Shown here one piece after another: positions 1 through 8,635 of a stretch of DNA of 64,000 nt. Source of the stretch: Ornithinibacillus bavariensis (GTDB lineage: Bacteria > Bacillota > Bacilli > Bacillales > Amphibacillaceae); the NCBI RefSeq assembly GCF_050433565.1, contig NZ_JBNPWZ010000006.1, positions 158,557 to 222,556 of the forward strand. Direction: 5' to 3'. Position 1 is the first letter of the stretch; each line of letters begins with the position of its first letter. A program made the translations under genes and the position numbers. The notes under the pieces are model-generated. The model did not search any database and had not been told where the DNA came from. It worked only from the letters and a program-made list of their open reading frames with translations.

Positions 1-843
1 GAAGTGATACATGATATCTTCTAGTGATGCTTGTTCAATGACAACCGAATCCCCAAAAATATTTTTCACTTCTTTTATATTATCCGTTAATGCTTCAAAT
101 CCTGTTGGTGCACGATGAACATGAACAAAAGCGGTTTCCGTGTCTCTATCCAGAAGCTCCACTCCCCCTTTAACGAGTGCATAGTCTTCAGCTATATCGT
201 GAATGGACTTATTAAATACTAATTCCCCTCTCTGTATAAAAGCGATATAATCTGCAATACGATCTAAATCAGTTGCAATATGCGTAGAGAAGAAAATGGT
301 ACGATTATCATCAACCATTAATTCCTGTAAAAGATCCAACAACTCTCTTCTAAATATAGGGTCCAAGCCTGCTGTTGGCTCATCCATAATAATGAGCTCT
401 GCATGATGTGAAAGGGCTATTGCCAATGATGCCTTCATTTGCATCCCTTTTGAGAAAGTCCTCATCGCTTTATTAAGCGGTAATTCAAATTGCTCCATAT
501 ATCGATAAAATAATGTATCATCCCAGTGCTTGTAAGCTGGTGCAACAATGCGCTTTATATCTTTTAAGTTCATCCCTTCAAAGAAGACATTGCCATCATA
601 TACAAATCCGATACGCTCCTTAATCTCCTTTTCATGTTCCCTGTAATCCAACCCGAAAAGCTTAACCTCCCCAGCATCTGGCTTTAATAGATTCATTATC
701 ATTTTTATCGTTGTTGACTTACCAGATCCATTTGCCCCAATGAACCCTGTTACAAAGCCTTGCTTTACTTGTAAATCAATATTATTAACGGAAAAACCTT
801 TGAATTCCTTCGTGACATTTTTTAATTCAACCACCTTTTCCAT
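1..843 (-). CDS. ABC transporter ATP-binding protein (5' complete, 3' end outside window)
   Basis: This is the cytoplasmic nucleotide-binding subunit of an ABC transporter. The visible part has a Walker A motif (GANGSGKST), a signature-like SKGMQMK stretch in place of the usual LSGGQ, Walker B (LIIMDEPTAGLDP) and a switch His (STHIATD), an arrangement common in YtrB/CcmA-like ATPases. Translation starts at an ATG 5 bases after the stop of the GntR gene, behind a GAGGAG ribosome binding site, so the two are co-transcribed. The C-terminal end runs off the left edge, and the permease is presumably there. Substrate cannot be told from the sequence. Confidence 0.9.
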   Translation of the reverse strand, partial: MEKVVELKNVTKEFKGFSVNNIDLQVKQGFVTGFIGANGSGKSTTIKMIMNLLKPDAGEVKLFGLDYREHEKEIKERIGFVYDGNVFFEGMNLKDIKRIVAPAYKHWDDTLFYRYMEQFELPLNKAMRTFSKGMQMKASLAIALSHHAELIIMDEPTAGLDPIFRRELLDLLQELMVDDNRTIFFSTHIATDLDRIADYIAFIQRGELVFNKSIHDIAEDYALVKGGVELLDRDTETAFVHVHRAPTGFEALTDNIKEVKNIFGDSVVIEQASLEDIMYHF

Positions 844-848
844 TCTTC

Positions 849-1220
849 TCACTCCTCATATAGAATCTTCAGTAATTGCTGTAGCTCCTCAAGTGACAGA
901 CCAATTTCTCGGCTATTCGTTATGACTGCGCTCAACTGCTCCTCAATAACCCTCAGCTTCTTCTCGCGAATAACCTCTAGATTTTGCTCTGCGACGAAGG
1001 ACCCTTTTCCGACAATGGAATAGATAAAGCCCGCCTTCTCCAATTCCTCATAGGCACGCTTCGTTGTGATTACACTAATTTGTAAATCCTTTGCAAGTTT
1101 ACGCATAGAAGGTATTGCAGTTCCTTCTTGTAGTTCTCCTGCTAAAATTAACGATCGTATTTGATTTACAATTTGTTCATAAATCGGCTCCTTTGAACTG
1201 TTGGAAATAATTATTTGCAT
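849..1220 (-). CDS. GntR-family regulator, YtrA type
   Basis: The 123-residue protein has an N-terminal winged helix typical of GntR (SMRKLAKDLQISVITTKRAYEELEKAGFI, residues about 38-66) and only a short helical tail, as in the YtrA subfamily. Those regulators normally repress a downstream ABC transporter operon, are autoregulatory, and often respond to cell-envelope stress. The next gene, 5 bases away, is an ABC ATPase, which fits. The inducer is unknown. Confidence 0.9.
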   Translation of the reverse strand: MQIIISNSSKEPIYEQIVNQIRSLILAGELQEGTAIPSMRKLAKDLQISVITTKRAYEELEKAGFIYSIVGKGSFVAEQNLEVIREKKLRVIEEQLSAVITNSREIGLSLEELQQLLKILYEE

Positions 1221-1235
1221 GTGAATCCCTCTCTC

Positions 1236-1541
1236 TTATTCTTTTCGAAGCAAACTTGCAATAATGTCGTGTACGGCTTGAATCAGTATAGCAATCACAT
1301 GAATTGTCATGAACATATTAAAAAAAGGAAAGGAATAAGGAGATATCCATTCCGTAAATAGCTTCGAATCCAAAATCCCTCTTGCTATTTTGGCAAATAA
1401 ATTATCACTATCGTTTATGTTTGGCTCCAGGGAAGTGCCATCAACCACGAAAAAGATTAATTGCATAATTAAAAATATAGCAATGATGCTCATCCAGCGT
1501 TTTGTTAGATTTTTATTATTTGTTACTACTTTTTCTACCAT
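1236..1541 (-). CDS. small membrane protein, YfzA-like
   Basis: The 101-residue protein has two hydrophobic segments (about residues 17-34 and 70-92) flanking a polar stretch. The pattern of an N-terminal helix, a GTSLEPNINDSDNLFA-like central segment and a second helix resembles the Bacillus YfzA-like family, whose function is unknown. I recall this similarity rather than having searched for it. It lies 15 bases upstream of the GntR gene on the same strand and may share its transcript. Confidence 0.65.
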   Translation of the reverse strand: MVEKVVTNNKNLTKRWMSIIAIFLIMQLIFFVVDGTSLEPNINDSDNLFAKIARGILDSKLFTEWISPYSFPFFNMFMTIHVIAILIQAVHDIIASLLRKE

Positions 1542-1815
1542 TTAAACACTTCCACCTTTCATGCTTCACATTTTGAGTAATTACTATCTTTGAACCCTTT
1601 ATAGTGTATATGAGTAGTAGTTGTTATACGTTTATTTTTTTGTCATTACCCATTTACAAAATTACCCCTACATATTGTATATATACTATATAAACATTAT
1701 ATACACACATAGAACCTCCTGCAACAATTTTGTTAAAAGAGAAGGGAAAAACATAAAATCGAAAAAGACAATAAAAAAACAGTAATGACAAGGGATTAGT
1801 AGAATATGGAACAAC

Positions 1816-1849
1816 GAAAAAAGACTGAGTCCCTACTAGATCCAGTCTG
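1816..1849 (-). terminator. Rho-independent terminator after the 1905..2264 gene
   Basis: Read on the minus strand, AGACTG and CAGTCT pair around a loop and are followed by six U. The hairpin lies about 55 bases past the stop of the membrane protein gene. The rest of the 1542-1904 gap is AT-rich with no convincing gene. Confidence 0.7.
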
Positions 1850-1904
1850 AATTTGTGTTGATTTTTAATTAGCCCGAAAGCGGTTGGACAACGATTGCAT
1901 CGCA

Positions 1905-2264
1905 TTATAGTTGAATAACTATATTAAAAATTACTGCAAAAATTAATGCACAAACGATTATCCATATTATTTCTATACGAACAATAGAAATCCATACACT
2001 ACGATTCTTTATTTTAGCGATATTTCTAGCAACCTTTAGATTAATTGGTACGAAAAATAATGAAAACAGGAATCCCACTGATAGGGAAATACAAAAGTGA
2101 ATGATTGCAATATTAGAAGTTAACTCTGATACGAAGCTACCAATAATAAAAACTGGAATACCAGCCCATAGAAAGAAAGTAAAAACTAATAATACAGATA
2201 CCATTATGACTAACATAAATTCCTTTTTAAGGACATCTTTAAAGTTCTGAAAATATATACTCAT
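1905..2264 (-). CDS. small membrane protein of unknown function
   Basis: The 119-residue protein has about three transmembrane segments (near residues 17-37, 45-72 and 92-116). I recognise no family motif. It starts at an ATG after an AGGGAGGAT-like ribosome binding site and ends before a good terminator, so it appears to be transcribed on its own or with the GNAT gene upstream. A transporter accessory or immunity role is possible, but nothing in the sequence shows it. Confidence 0.65.
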   Translation of the reverse strand: MSIYFQNFKDVLKKEFMLVIMVSVLLVFTFFLWAGIPVFIIGSFVSELTSNIAIIHFCISLSVGFLFSLFFVPINLKVARNIAKIKNRSVWISIVRIEIIWIIVCALIFAVIFNIVIQL

Positions 2265-2318
2265 GATATCCTCCCTAGTTCTTTATCTTTGCAACATGCC
2301 TACCAATAGTTAAAGAGG

Positions 2319-2834
2319 CTAAGAACTCCATTCCTCATCTAAGATTGCGTAATAATACTCATCCCACCACTCGTTTCCTTGGGGTATACATTTCTTGAAA
2401 AACCCTTCTCTTCTCATGCCAATCTTCTCCATTACTCGATAGGATGGCGTATTTTCAGGCTGACAGGTAGCTATTATTCTATGTAATCCCATTGTCTCAA
2501 AACCATATTTTAATATAGCGTGTGCTGCTTCAGAAGCATACCCTTTATTATAATATTTAGGATTGAACACCCAACCTATCTCATATGTATGATCACCAAA
2601 ATACTTATGGAACACAATGTGACCAATCAAATTTTGGTCTTCCTTTAACAACACAGGGAAATACTTAGCATTTTCACCACTGTTGTCCATTACAAATTTT
2701 TTTGCATCTTCAACAGAAAAAACATCCTCTGGTAAATACTTCATAACATTGCTATCCGATGTATACTCATAGACACTTTGCCAATCGTCCTGTGTAAAAT
2801 TACGTATAACTAGTCTTTCTGATATAATGTTCAT
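2319..2834 (-). CDS. GNAT N-acetyltransferase, RimJ/RimL type
   Basis: The 171-residue protein has the typical RimJ/RimL opening (SERLVIRNFTQDDW), the acetyl-CoA-binding region (NPKYYNKGYASEAAHAILKYGFE, about 93-115) and the late motif (ATCQPENTPSYRVMEKIGMRREG, about 123-145). Members acetylate N-terminal or small-molecule amines; the substrate here is unknown. Its ATG directly follows the stop of the DUF2087 gene upstream, indicating co-transcription. Confidence 0.9.
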   Translation of the reverse strand: MNIISERLVIRNFTQDDWQSVYEYTSDSNVMKYLPEDVFSVEDAKKFVMDNSGENAKYFPVLLKEDQNLIGHIVFHKYFGDHTYEIGWVFNPKYYNKGYASEAAHAILKYGFETMGLHRIIATCQPENTPSYRVMEKIGMRREGFFKKCIPQGNEWWDEYYYAILDEEWSS

Positions 2835-3211
2835 TTAATTTACCTCCATATGGTTCCATTCAAATCTTTTTCTATCTTTCTTTACCCCGCTGTTGTTCAT
2901 TCCGATAATCCTACCCCAATCTTTTATCCAGTATTCGGTACAATCCTTAGAACGTTCCATAAAGTTATATTCAATTAGGTATCTTTTGATTGTAGCAAAA
3001 TCACTGTATATTGTCTTTAATATTCCGTTAACTTCCTTTTCGGGGTAAATCCTATTCTGTTCAAACCGTTTTATTATATGTTGTAAAACAATCAATTTTC
3101 TTTTTTCTTCCCTTGAAAAAGTCTCTAAGTTACCATAAATACCTTGCTTAAGATAAGCAGATAAGACCTTTTCTTCTCTTCTTCAGTCGTCGCATTCCGT
3201 TGATCCACCAT
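2835..3211 (-). pseudogene. DUF2087 protein broken by a single-base frameshift
   Basis: An ATG at 3211 behind a strong AAGGGGAT ribosome binding site opens a frame reading MVDQRNATTEEEKK. It soon meets a stop, while the +1-shifted frame carries a DUF2087-type domain (LSAYLKQGIYGNLETF, then LIVLQHIIKRFEQ, YPEKEVNGILK and DFATIKRYLIEY). Adding one A to the A-run at 3169-3172 joins the two parts into a protein of about 125 residues. The domain is thought to be nucleic-acid binding and is often found in regulators. The distal 86 codons (2835..3095) remain open from a TTG. It could be a recent mutation or a base-calling error. Confidence 0.75.
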
Positions 3212-3273
3212 TTTATCCCCTTTAAGAGAACTAACAAATTTTATTCACTCTCTTTTTTAGACTAACCTCTCAT

Positions 3274-4134
3274 TTACTCACTTAATACATTTAAAAACTT
3301 TAATAAAGCCGAAGGTACATACTTATCCTTTCTATAGATGAATACCGTTTTTACTTTTCTATATTCTTCTGGAAGTAAATGCTTTCTAAGCGTTCCTTCT
3401 TGTAATTGTTTTTCTACAACGCTTTGTGGGACCATACTAATTCCTAGACCAGCAGATACACATCCAATGATTGCATCTAGGGTTCCAAATTCCATTATTT
3501 TTTTAGGAATCACCCGTTCTTGGTGAAACCATTGTTCGAGCCTCTCCCGATAAGAGCACCCTGTACGGAATACAAGTAATGTCTTCGTTTGAATGTCCTT
3601 GATTGAGGATATAGGAGGATGAATTGCATCTGTTACAAGTACTAACTCTTCTTCAAATACCTCCTTTTGAATGAGATCAGGATGTTCAATAGGCTCAGCT
3701 ACAAATGCTCCATCAAGCTCATACTGGAGAACACCTAGGATATTTTCTTCCGTAGAACCTGTTTTTAGAGTGAGATCAACGTCTGGATAGTTTATAAGGT
3801 ACTTTGAGAATATGGCTGGTAATCGAACTGCTGCAGTTGTTTCCATCGAACCGATAATTAAAGGACCTTTTGGTGTTTGATCATCATTTATTACGTTTTT
3901 TGCTACTTCTATAAGATTTAATATTTTTTCCGTGTATGTTAATAGCAGGCTTCCTTTGGCGGTTAAAGCAGTCCCTCGATTATGTCTATAAAATAAGGTC
4001 GTTTGTAGTTCTGCTTCCAATTGCTGTATTTTCATCGTGATATTCGATTGTGCATATTGAAGTTCTCTTGCTGCTTGTGAAATACTCCCAAGCTTTGCAA
4101 CCGTCTGGAAAACTCTTAATGTAGACAAATCCAT
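3274..4134 (-). CDS. LysR-family transcriptional regulator
   Basis: The 286-residue protein has the LysR winged helix at its N-terminus (LRVFQTVAKLGSISQAARELQYAQSNIT, residues 5-32) and a periplasmic-binding-like effector domain from about residue 88. Length is normal. It is transcribed away from the nitronate monooxygenase gene across a roughly 300-base AT-rich gap, the usual layout when a LysR protein controls its divergent neighbour. The inducer is unknown; a nitroalkane or related compound is a guess from context. Confidence 0.92.
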   Translation of the reverse strand: MDLSTLRVFQTVAKLGSISQAARELQYAQSNITMKIQQLEAELQTTLFYRHNRGTALTAKGSLLLTYTEKILNLIEVAKNVINDDQTPKGPLIIGSMETTAAVRLPAIFSKYLINYPDVDLTLKTGSTEENILGVLQYELDGAFVAEPIEHPDLIQKEVFEEELVLVTDAIHPPISSIKDIQTKTLLVFRTGCSYRERLEQWFHQERVIPKKIMEFGTLDAIIGCVSAGLGISMVPQSVVEKQLQEGTLRKHLLPEEYRKVKTVFIYRKDKYVPSALLKFLNVLSE

Positions 4135-4431
4135 TAAAAATCCTCACCCCTTCCTGCCATCTAAATTACTGATGGCCAATATCAATATTATGTATTATTC
4201 AATATATCAGAAAAGAGATATCCTTTACATATAATCCTCTATTACTGGATGTTTCTATTTAAGGAAGTAAGCTATTCTATTAAATAGGGAAAAACTGATT
4301 TAATTTATGTTAAGAGGATTAAAAGATTTGCCTATCCCCCGCTCTTCTACTTATGCAAAAAGATTTTTCCTTTAAGAATACAATTGCTGGTTATACGGTA
4401 TCAAGTAATGAAGCTACGAGGAGTGTTAATT

Positions 4432-5517
4432 ATGTTTACTAATGAAATGACAAGACGAATGAATATCGAGTATCCAATTATTCAAGCCCCTATGGCTGGC
4501 GGAATAACCACTTCTAAATTAGTGGCTGAGACTTCAAATGCCGGAGGTCTAGGAATGATAGGAGCAGGGTATATGACGCCTGCGCAAATACGAGAACAAA
4601 TTAGGGAAATAAAACAGTTAACTTCAAATCCGTTTGGTATTAATTTATTTGTTCCTAAAAAATTTAAGGTTATAGAGAACAATATTAAATCAGCTAATCA
4701 GTTCTTAAATCCCATTCGTCAGCAATTAAATTTACACCAAAGAGATAACTTTGAAATTCCTAATTTTAATCATGCTTTTGCAACATTTATGGAGCAAATT
4801 AAGGTTGTGAGGCAAGAAAAGGTTCCTATATGTTCTTTTACATTTGGCATTCCATCTGAAGAAGTGATCACTGAATTAAAACAATCTAACATTATTCTGG
4901 TGGGAACAGCAACAACAGTTACAGAAGCAGTCGAAATTGAAAAAGCACAAATGGATATTGTTGTGGTACAAGGCAGTGAGGCTGGTGGGCATCGGGGAAA
5001 CTTTATGAATGATTCTCAAGAAGGTTTAGTTGGTTTAATGTCCTTAATTCCACAGGTAGTAGATAGTGTAAGCATTCCTGTCGTAGCTGCCGGGGGAGTT
5101 ATGGATGGAAGAGGACTAATGGCTTCGATTTGTTTAGGTGCTAAAGGCGTACAAATGGGGACGGCTTTCTTGACTTGTAAGGAAAGTGGAGCAAATAAGA
5201 TTCATAAAACAGCAATTCTTCATGCTAAAGAAGATCAGACCGTTTTAACCCGTTCATTTTCAGGTAAATGGGCAAGAGGAATTAAAAATAAATTTATTAC
5301 AGAAATGCAGGAACATGAAACACTTTTACCGGATTTCCCTATTCAAAATACACTAACACAAGCTATTAGAAGAGCTTCTGCTGCACAAAACAATCAAGAT
5401 TTTATGTCACTTTGGTCTGGTCAGAGCCCAAGATTAGCCAAAAATCAAACCGTTCAATTATTAATGAACAGTATTATTGCTGAGGCAAAAAAATTAGGTT
5501 CCGTGGATACGAGGTAA
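4432..5517 (+). CDS. nitronate monooxygenase (2-nitropropane dioxygenase family)
   Basis: This is a 361-residue FMN-dependent TIM-barrel enzyme that oxidises alkyl nitronates to carbonyl compounds and nitrite. It shows the N-terminal YPIIQAPMAGG motif, the central VVQGSEAGGHRG motif with the family's catalytic-site His, and the FMN phosphate-binding loops VVAAGGVMDGRG and GAKGVQMGTAFL. An upstream TTG is open in frame, but the ATG at 4432 has GAGGAG at good spacing and gives the family's usual start. A strong terminator follows. It is divergent from the LysR gene. Some homologues have other or unknown substrates. Confidence 0.92.
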   Translation: MFTNEMTRRMNIEYPIIQAPMAGGITTSKLVAETSNAGGLGMIGAGYMTPAQIREQIREIKQLTSNPFGINLFVPKKFKVIENNIKSANQFLNPIRQQLNLHQRDNFEIPNFNHAFATFMEQIKVVRQEKVPICSFTFGIPSEEVITELKQSNIILVGTATTVTEAVEIEKAQMDIVVVQGSEAGGHRGNFMNDSQEGLVGLMSLIPQVVDSVSIPVVAAGGVMDGRGLMASICLGAKGVQMGTAFLTCKESGANKIHKTAILHAKEDQTVLTRSFSGKWARGIKNKFITEMQEHETLLPDFPIQNTLTQAIRRASAAQNNQDFMSLWSGQSPRLAKNQTVQLLMNSIIAEAKKLGSVDTR

Positions 5518-5529
5518 TTTACAATGTAG

Positions 5530-5563
5530 AAAAAGACCTAGCACAAAAAGCTAGGTCTTTTTC
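5530..5563 (+). terminator. bidirectional Rho-independent terminator
   Basis: AAAGACCTAGC and GCTAGGTCTTT form an 11-bp stem with a short A-rich loop. It is flanked by A and T tracts on either side and sits just after the nitronate monooxygenase stop. Confidence 0.9.
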
Positions 5564-5778
5564 TATATTGCGGAATCCCGCCAGTAAGCATTCACTTAAA
5601 AAGTATGATCACCATTAAATAAGGCAAACTGAACTCCACTCAAACTGGATTTTTAGCAGTTAGCATGGTTTTTTTATTTCTTTCGCTTTAATCCAAATAG
5701 CTTCAACGTAAACTCCGATTATTACCGTCAGCAACACAGCGTTTGCATAAAAAACGCCATCTTTAACAGAATAAAAAA

Positions 5779-6264
5779 GTGAAGGGAATGATAAAGGTGT
5801 TACAAGCGACAATAAAGATCTCTATATTCTTAGCTTCTTGGTTATCTGTTTTCTTTCTACCGAACAAAAAGAAATTATTCATCAAATATTTACCCGTTTC
5901 CTTGTTTTCAACCATGCTCCTAATACTTGAGATATTTTACTTTACAGTAAATAAATTATGGTATGTAAAAGGTCCTAAAAAAAATCTATTTCAAACCGCT
6001 GTGCTACTTGTTTTTGGCCCTTATCTTATATCAAATATATGGTTTTTTCATTTATCTAAAGGAAAATTCCTTCCATATTCTATAATCAATCTCGTAGCAG
6101 ACCTAATCTACGCCTTTCCGATAATTGCCCTATTAAAAAAGCTTGATGTGTTTAAAATAAAAGTTAAATCCAGTTATTTTTTCATGTTAATTTTTACTGA
6201 TGCATTATTAAACTATTCCTTCCATAAATTTTTTAATAAAATACAACCCCAAATAAAAAGGTAG
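5779..6264 (+). CDS. membrane protein of unknown function
   Basis: The protein has 161 residues from a GTG, or 158 from the ATG at 5788. It is hydrophobic, with about five transmembrane segments (near residues 10-27, 37-57, 72-90, 98-116 and 130-150) and a basic C-terminus. I recognise no family. Ribosome binding sites are weak for either start. It lies alone between a terminator and a palindromic insertion-sequence relic, so it may be an orphan accessory gene. Confidence 0.6.
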   Translation: MKGMIKVLQATIKISIFLASWLSVFFLPNKKKLFIKYLPVSLFSTMLLILEIFYFTVNKLWYVKGPKKNLFQTAVLLVFGPYLISNIWFFHLSKGKFLPYSIINLVADLIYAFPIIALLKKLDVFKIKVKSSYFFMLIFTDALLNYSFHKFFNKIQPQIKR

Positions 6265-6385
6265 TTGGTGTAAGAAAATGGTCAACAATCTCTCTTTAAC
6301 TATCTCTACCGGTTCGTTGATAGAATGAACAGAATGACAACCTATGTCACTTGTAAAAGACATTTTTAAAAAGCTTATTCCCTCT

Positions 6386-6484
6386 AAGAAGATGACTTCT
6401 GTATTCAACAAGTGTACTGCACCCCAAAAGTTAGAGCGATATTCAAAGTTAACTTTTGGGTGTCACACAAAGAGTCATCTTCTT
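6386..6484. repeat. nested inverted repeats resembling collapsed IS3-family ends
   Basis: The outer pair AAGAAGATGACT (6386-6397) and AGTCATCTTCTT (6473-6484) is a perfect 12-bp inverted repeat. Nested inside is ACCCCAAAAGTTA (6421-6433) against TAACTTTTGGGT (6450-6461). The inner sequences, with TGTACTGC before and GTCACACA after, look like the terminal repeats of IS150-group IS3 elements, which often read TGCACCCCAAAAGTTAGA. Only about 16 bases lie between them, so no transposase fits. It occupies the gap upstream of the SRPBCC gene and could also fold as an RNA hairpin. Confidence 0.55.
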
Positions 6485-6585
6485 TAAATTACATTTATTT
6501 TTGCAAATGTAATAGTGGTTATTTCATAATTTTTTTAATAATGATACTATTAAAAGTGATAATTATACAAAAAGGAGAGATTTCT

Positions 6586-7074
6586 ATGACAACTGTAACA
6601 AATGATAAAGCTATCATTAAAGAGATAACAATTAACGTGCCATTACAATTAGTATGGTATGCTTGGACAATATCTGATAGAGTTGCTGAATGGTTTGCTC
6701 CTGAAACCGTAGTTGAAGCTAAGATAGGTGGTGCATATGAACTTTATTTTGTACCTGGAAATAGAGAGGGTATGAATACTAATGGCTGTAAGATCACTAA
6801 GCTTATTAATGAAAAAGAGCTACATTTCACTTGGAAAGGACCAGACCAATTCGCGACACTAATGAACGATGAAAATGAGCTAACAACTGTAAAAGTATGT
6901 TTTGCAACTATCGATTCAGATTCTACAAAGGTGATTGTTGAACATGTGGGATTTAAGGATAGTGAGGACTGGACTGAAGCATTGAATTGGCACCAAATGG
7001 CGTGGTCAGGTGTTCTTGACAGTTTAAAATCTGCCTTAGAAAAGGGCGAGGGTAATTTATGTTGCCAACCCTAG
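6586..7074 (+). CDS. SRPBCC (AHSA1-like) domain protein
   Basis: The 162-residue protein is one START/SRPBCC helix-grip domain. It has the family's opening (IIKEITINVPLQLVWYAWT), the WFAPETV turn, G-G-x-Y-x-L, HFTWKGPD and the C-terminal W-x-x-x-L-D-S-L-K-x-A-L helix. Such proteins bind hydrophobic ligands or act as stress proteins; the ligand is unknown. A longer frame is open upstream, but the ATG at 6586 follows AAAGGAGAG at correct spacing and gives the family's length. Confidence 0.88.
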   Translation: MTTVTNDKAIIKEITINVPLQLVWYAWTISDRVAEWFAPETVVEAKIGGAYELYFVPGNREGMNTNGCKITKLINEKELHFTWKGPDQFATLMNDENELTTVKVCFATIDSDSTKVIVEHVGFKDSEDWTEALNWHQMAWSGVLDSLKSALEKGEGNLCCQP

Positions 7075-7097
7075 AAGTAATATATTTACATAACATA

Positions 7098-7133
7098 AAC
7101 CATCTATATTTTTAGGTATATAGATGGTTTTTT
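7098..7133 (+). terminator. terminator after the SRPBCC gene
   Basis: AACCATCTATAT pairs with ATATAGATGGTT around a 7-base loop and six T follow. It lies 24 bases past the stop codon and just before the convergent methionine aminopeptidase gene. Confidence 0.92.
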
Positions 7134-7148
7134 GTATGATTATGGCTC

Positions 7149-7889
7149 TTACAATGTAGTGACTACTGGCCCTTCCTTTGTAAGAATAATCGTATGTTCA
7201 TATTGAGCTACAAAGCTTTCATCGGTTAGATATGTCCATCCATCTTCAGATTGGAAAACTTCCTCTTCAAGAGTAGAGATAAAAGGTTCAAAGGCAATTA
7301 CCATACCATCTTTTAAAATTTCGTCATCCCAGCGGGAGAAATAATTGAATATATGATCGGGGGCTTCATGAATCGAGCGCCCAACTCCGTGTCCAGTAAG
7401 GTTTTTTATGACTGTTAAACCATATTTTTTTGCTACATTGTGTGCAGCTTTGCCAAGCGCGCTTTTTTTCGAACCTGGTTTTGCCTTCTCAAGTCCAGCG
7501 TCAAATGCTTCTTTCGCAACGTCACATATTTTCTGTAACATTATCTCTCCTTTCCCAACAACAAAGGAAATTCCAGTATCTGCGAAATAACCGTTTTTCG
7601 ATCCTGAAACATCAATATTTACAATATCCCCTTCTTGAATGACCCGTTCCCCTGGAATTCCATGCGCTACTTCTTCATTTACACTAATGCACGTATATCC
7701 CGGAAAATCGTATTCTCCTTTTGGTGCCGATTGAGCACCTGCATTTTCAAACATGTCTTTAGCAATTTCATCGAGTTCTTTTGTAGTAATTCCAGGTTTC
7801 GTACATTGGACTAATTCATCTCGAATCGCTCCACAAATTCTACCGATTTCTTTTAATCCATTAAAATCCGCTTCAGTCTTTGCAATCAT
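7149..7889 (-). CDS. map: type I methionine aminopeptidase
   Basis: The 246-residue cytoplasmic metalloenzyme removes N-terminal Met from nascent proteins. All five metal ligands are visible: Asp93 and Asp104 (NIDVSGSKNGYFADTG), His167 (TGHGVG), Glu201 (AFEP) and Glu231 (YEHT). Length matches the single-domain bacterial type without an N-terminal extension. It stands alone, not in the ribosomal-protein/secY/adk operon, so it is probably the second, non-essential copy that many bacilli carry (MapB/YflG-like). Confidence 0.95.
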   Translation of the reverse strand: MIAKTEADFNGLKEIGRICGAIRDELVQCTKPGITTKELDEIAKDMFENAGAQSAPKGEYDFPGYTCISVNEEVAHGIPGERVIQEGDIVNIDVSGSKNGYFADTGISFVVGKGEIMLQKICDVAKEAFDAGLEKAKPGSKKSALGKAAHNVAKKYGLTVIKNLTGHGVGRSIHEAPDHIFNYFSRWDDEILKDGMVIAFEPFISTLEEEVFQSEDGWTYLTDESFVAQYEHTIILTKEGPVVTTL

Positions 7890-8035
7890 CGTGGGTCCTC
7901 ACTTTTTTAGTATTTTATGATTATCATTTCATTTATTTTCTAGCATAAATTTTAATTGCTTTTTTCTCAACAAAATGGTTTTCGAATATGTGAACTTGAA
8001 TTAAATAAGACAGTCCATCCAAAAACTACTTTCGT

Positions 8036-8539
8036 TTAAATATGTTCGGTTAGTCGTTTAGCCTCATCAATGCATTCAATATTGATCATTGCTTTAATAA
8101 CTATATCGAAAAGTTCAGGGTAGTCTTGCAAGCTATAATTTATTTGCAGATCCCTAAATATTGCTAGTCTTGAGGCAATTGGTTTGGAAGATAGGTATTC
8201 CTGCAATAACTCCAAATCAAGATTTGTGTCCTTGATTGGAAAGTGTATGTGTTTTTCACCTAGAAGTAGTGGATTTGTAACGCCCAATCCATCCTGTGTC
8301 TGGATGATTATATTTTTCTCCCGCTCCCTTTTAACAGTTTGAACGTATCGATACGGATTGTCAATACGAGGTATTTTGAGATCGTCTATTAAATAATTGG
8401 AGATCCTCTTCCTACTGAAAACTTCATTTTCAGTAGGTTGATACGGGGAATTATTAGCCTCTTCACGCCATTGTTCTTTAGCAAGTAAATAATTCTCTTC
8501 ACTTTCAAACTGGTTATAGAACAGTTCACTGTCTGTCAT
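8036..8539 (-). CDS. hypothetical soluble protein
   Basis: The 167-residue charged protein has no signal peptide or membrane segment. Its C-terminal third is helical (LELLQEYLSSKPIASRLAIF). I recognise no family. The frame stays open upstream, but those codons lie inside a terminator hairpin (8547-8576), so I place the start at the ATG at 8539. No clear ribosome binding site precedes it, which leaves some doubt about expression. It follows the WYL regulator on the same strand. Confidence 0.5.
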   Translation of the reverse strand: MTDSELFYNQFESEENYLLAKEQWREEANNSPYQPTENEVFSRKRISNYLIDDLKIPRIDNPYRYVQTVKREREKNIIIQTQDGLGVTNPLLLGEKHIHFPIKDTNLDLELLQEYLSSKPIASRLAIFRDLQINYSLQDYPELFDIVIKAMINIECIDEAKRLTEHI

Positions 8540-8546
8540 ATTTACC

Positions 8547-8576
8547 AAAAAAAAGAAGCTACAGCTACAGCTTCTT
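8547..8576 (-). terminator. terminator after the WYL regulator
   Basis: On the minus strand AAGAAGCT and AGCTTCTT pair around an 8-base loop, followed by a run of eight U. It lies 60 bases past the regulator's stop and directly before the start of the next gene, so it could attenuate read-through into that gene. Confidence 0.85.
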
Positions 8577-8635
8577 GTTTCGCTCAAGCTACTTGCTATT
8601 GAATAAGTATTGATGAGTAGTCTGGTTATCGTTTC

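Noticed and set aside
1654..1905. 83-codon minus-strand frame
   Set aside because: It runs through the terminator of the neighbouring gene, has low-complexity Phe/Val/Tyr composition and no ribosome binding site.
5570..5835. Minus-strand frame with SVKDGVFYANAVLL and a membrane-like end
   Set aside because: It has no start codon or ribosome binding site and overlaps the start of the gene at 5779. At most it is the decayed tail of a membrane protein.
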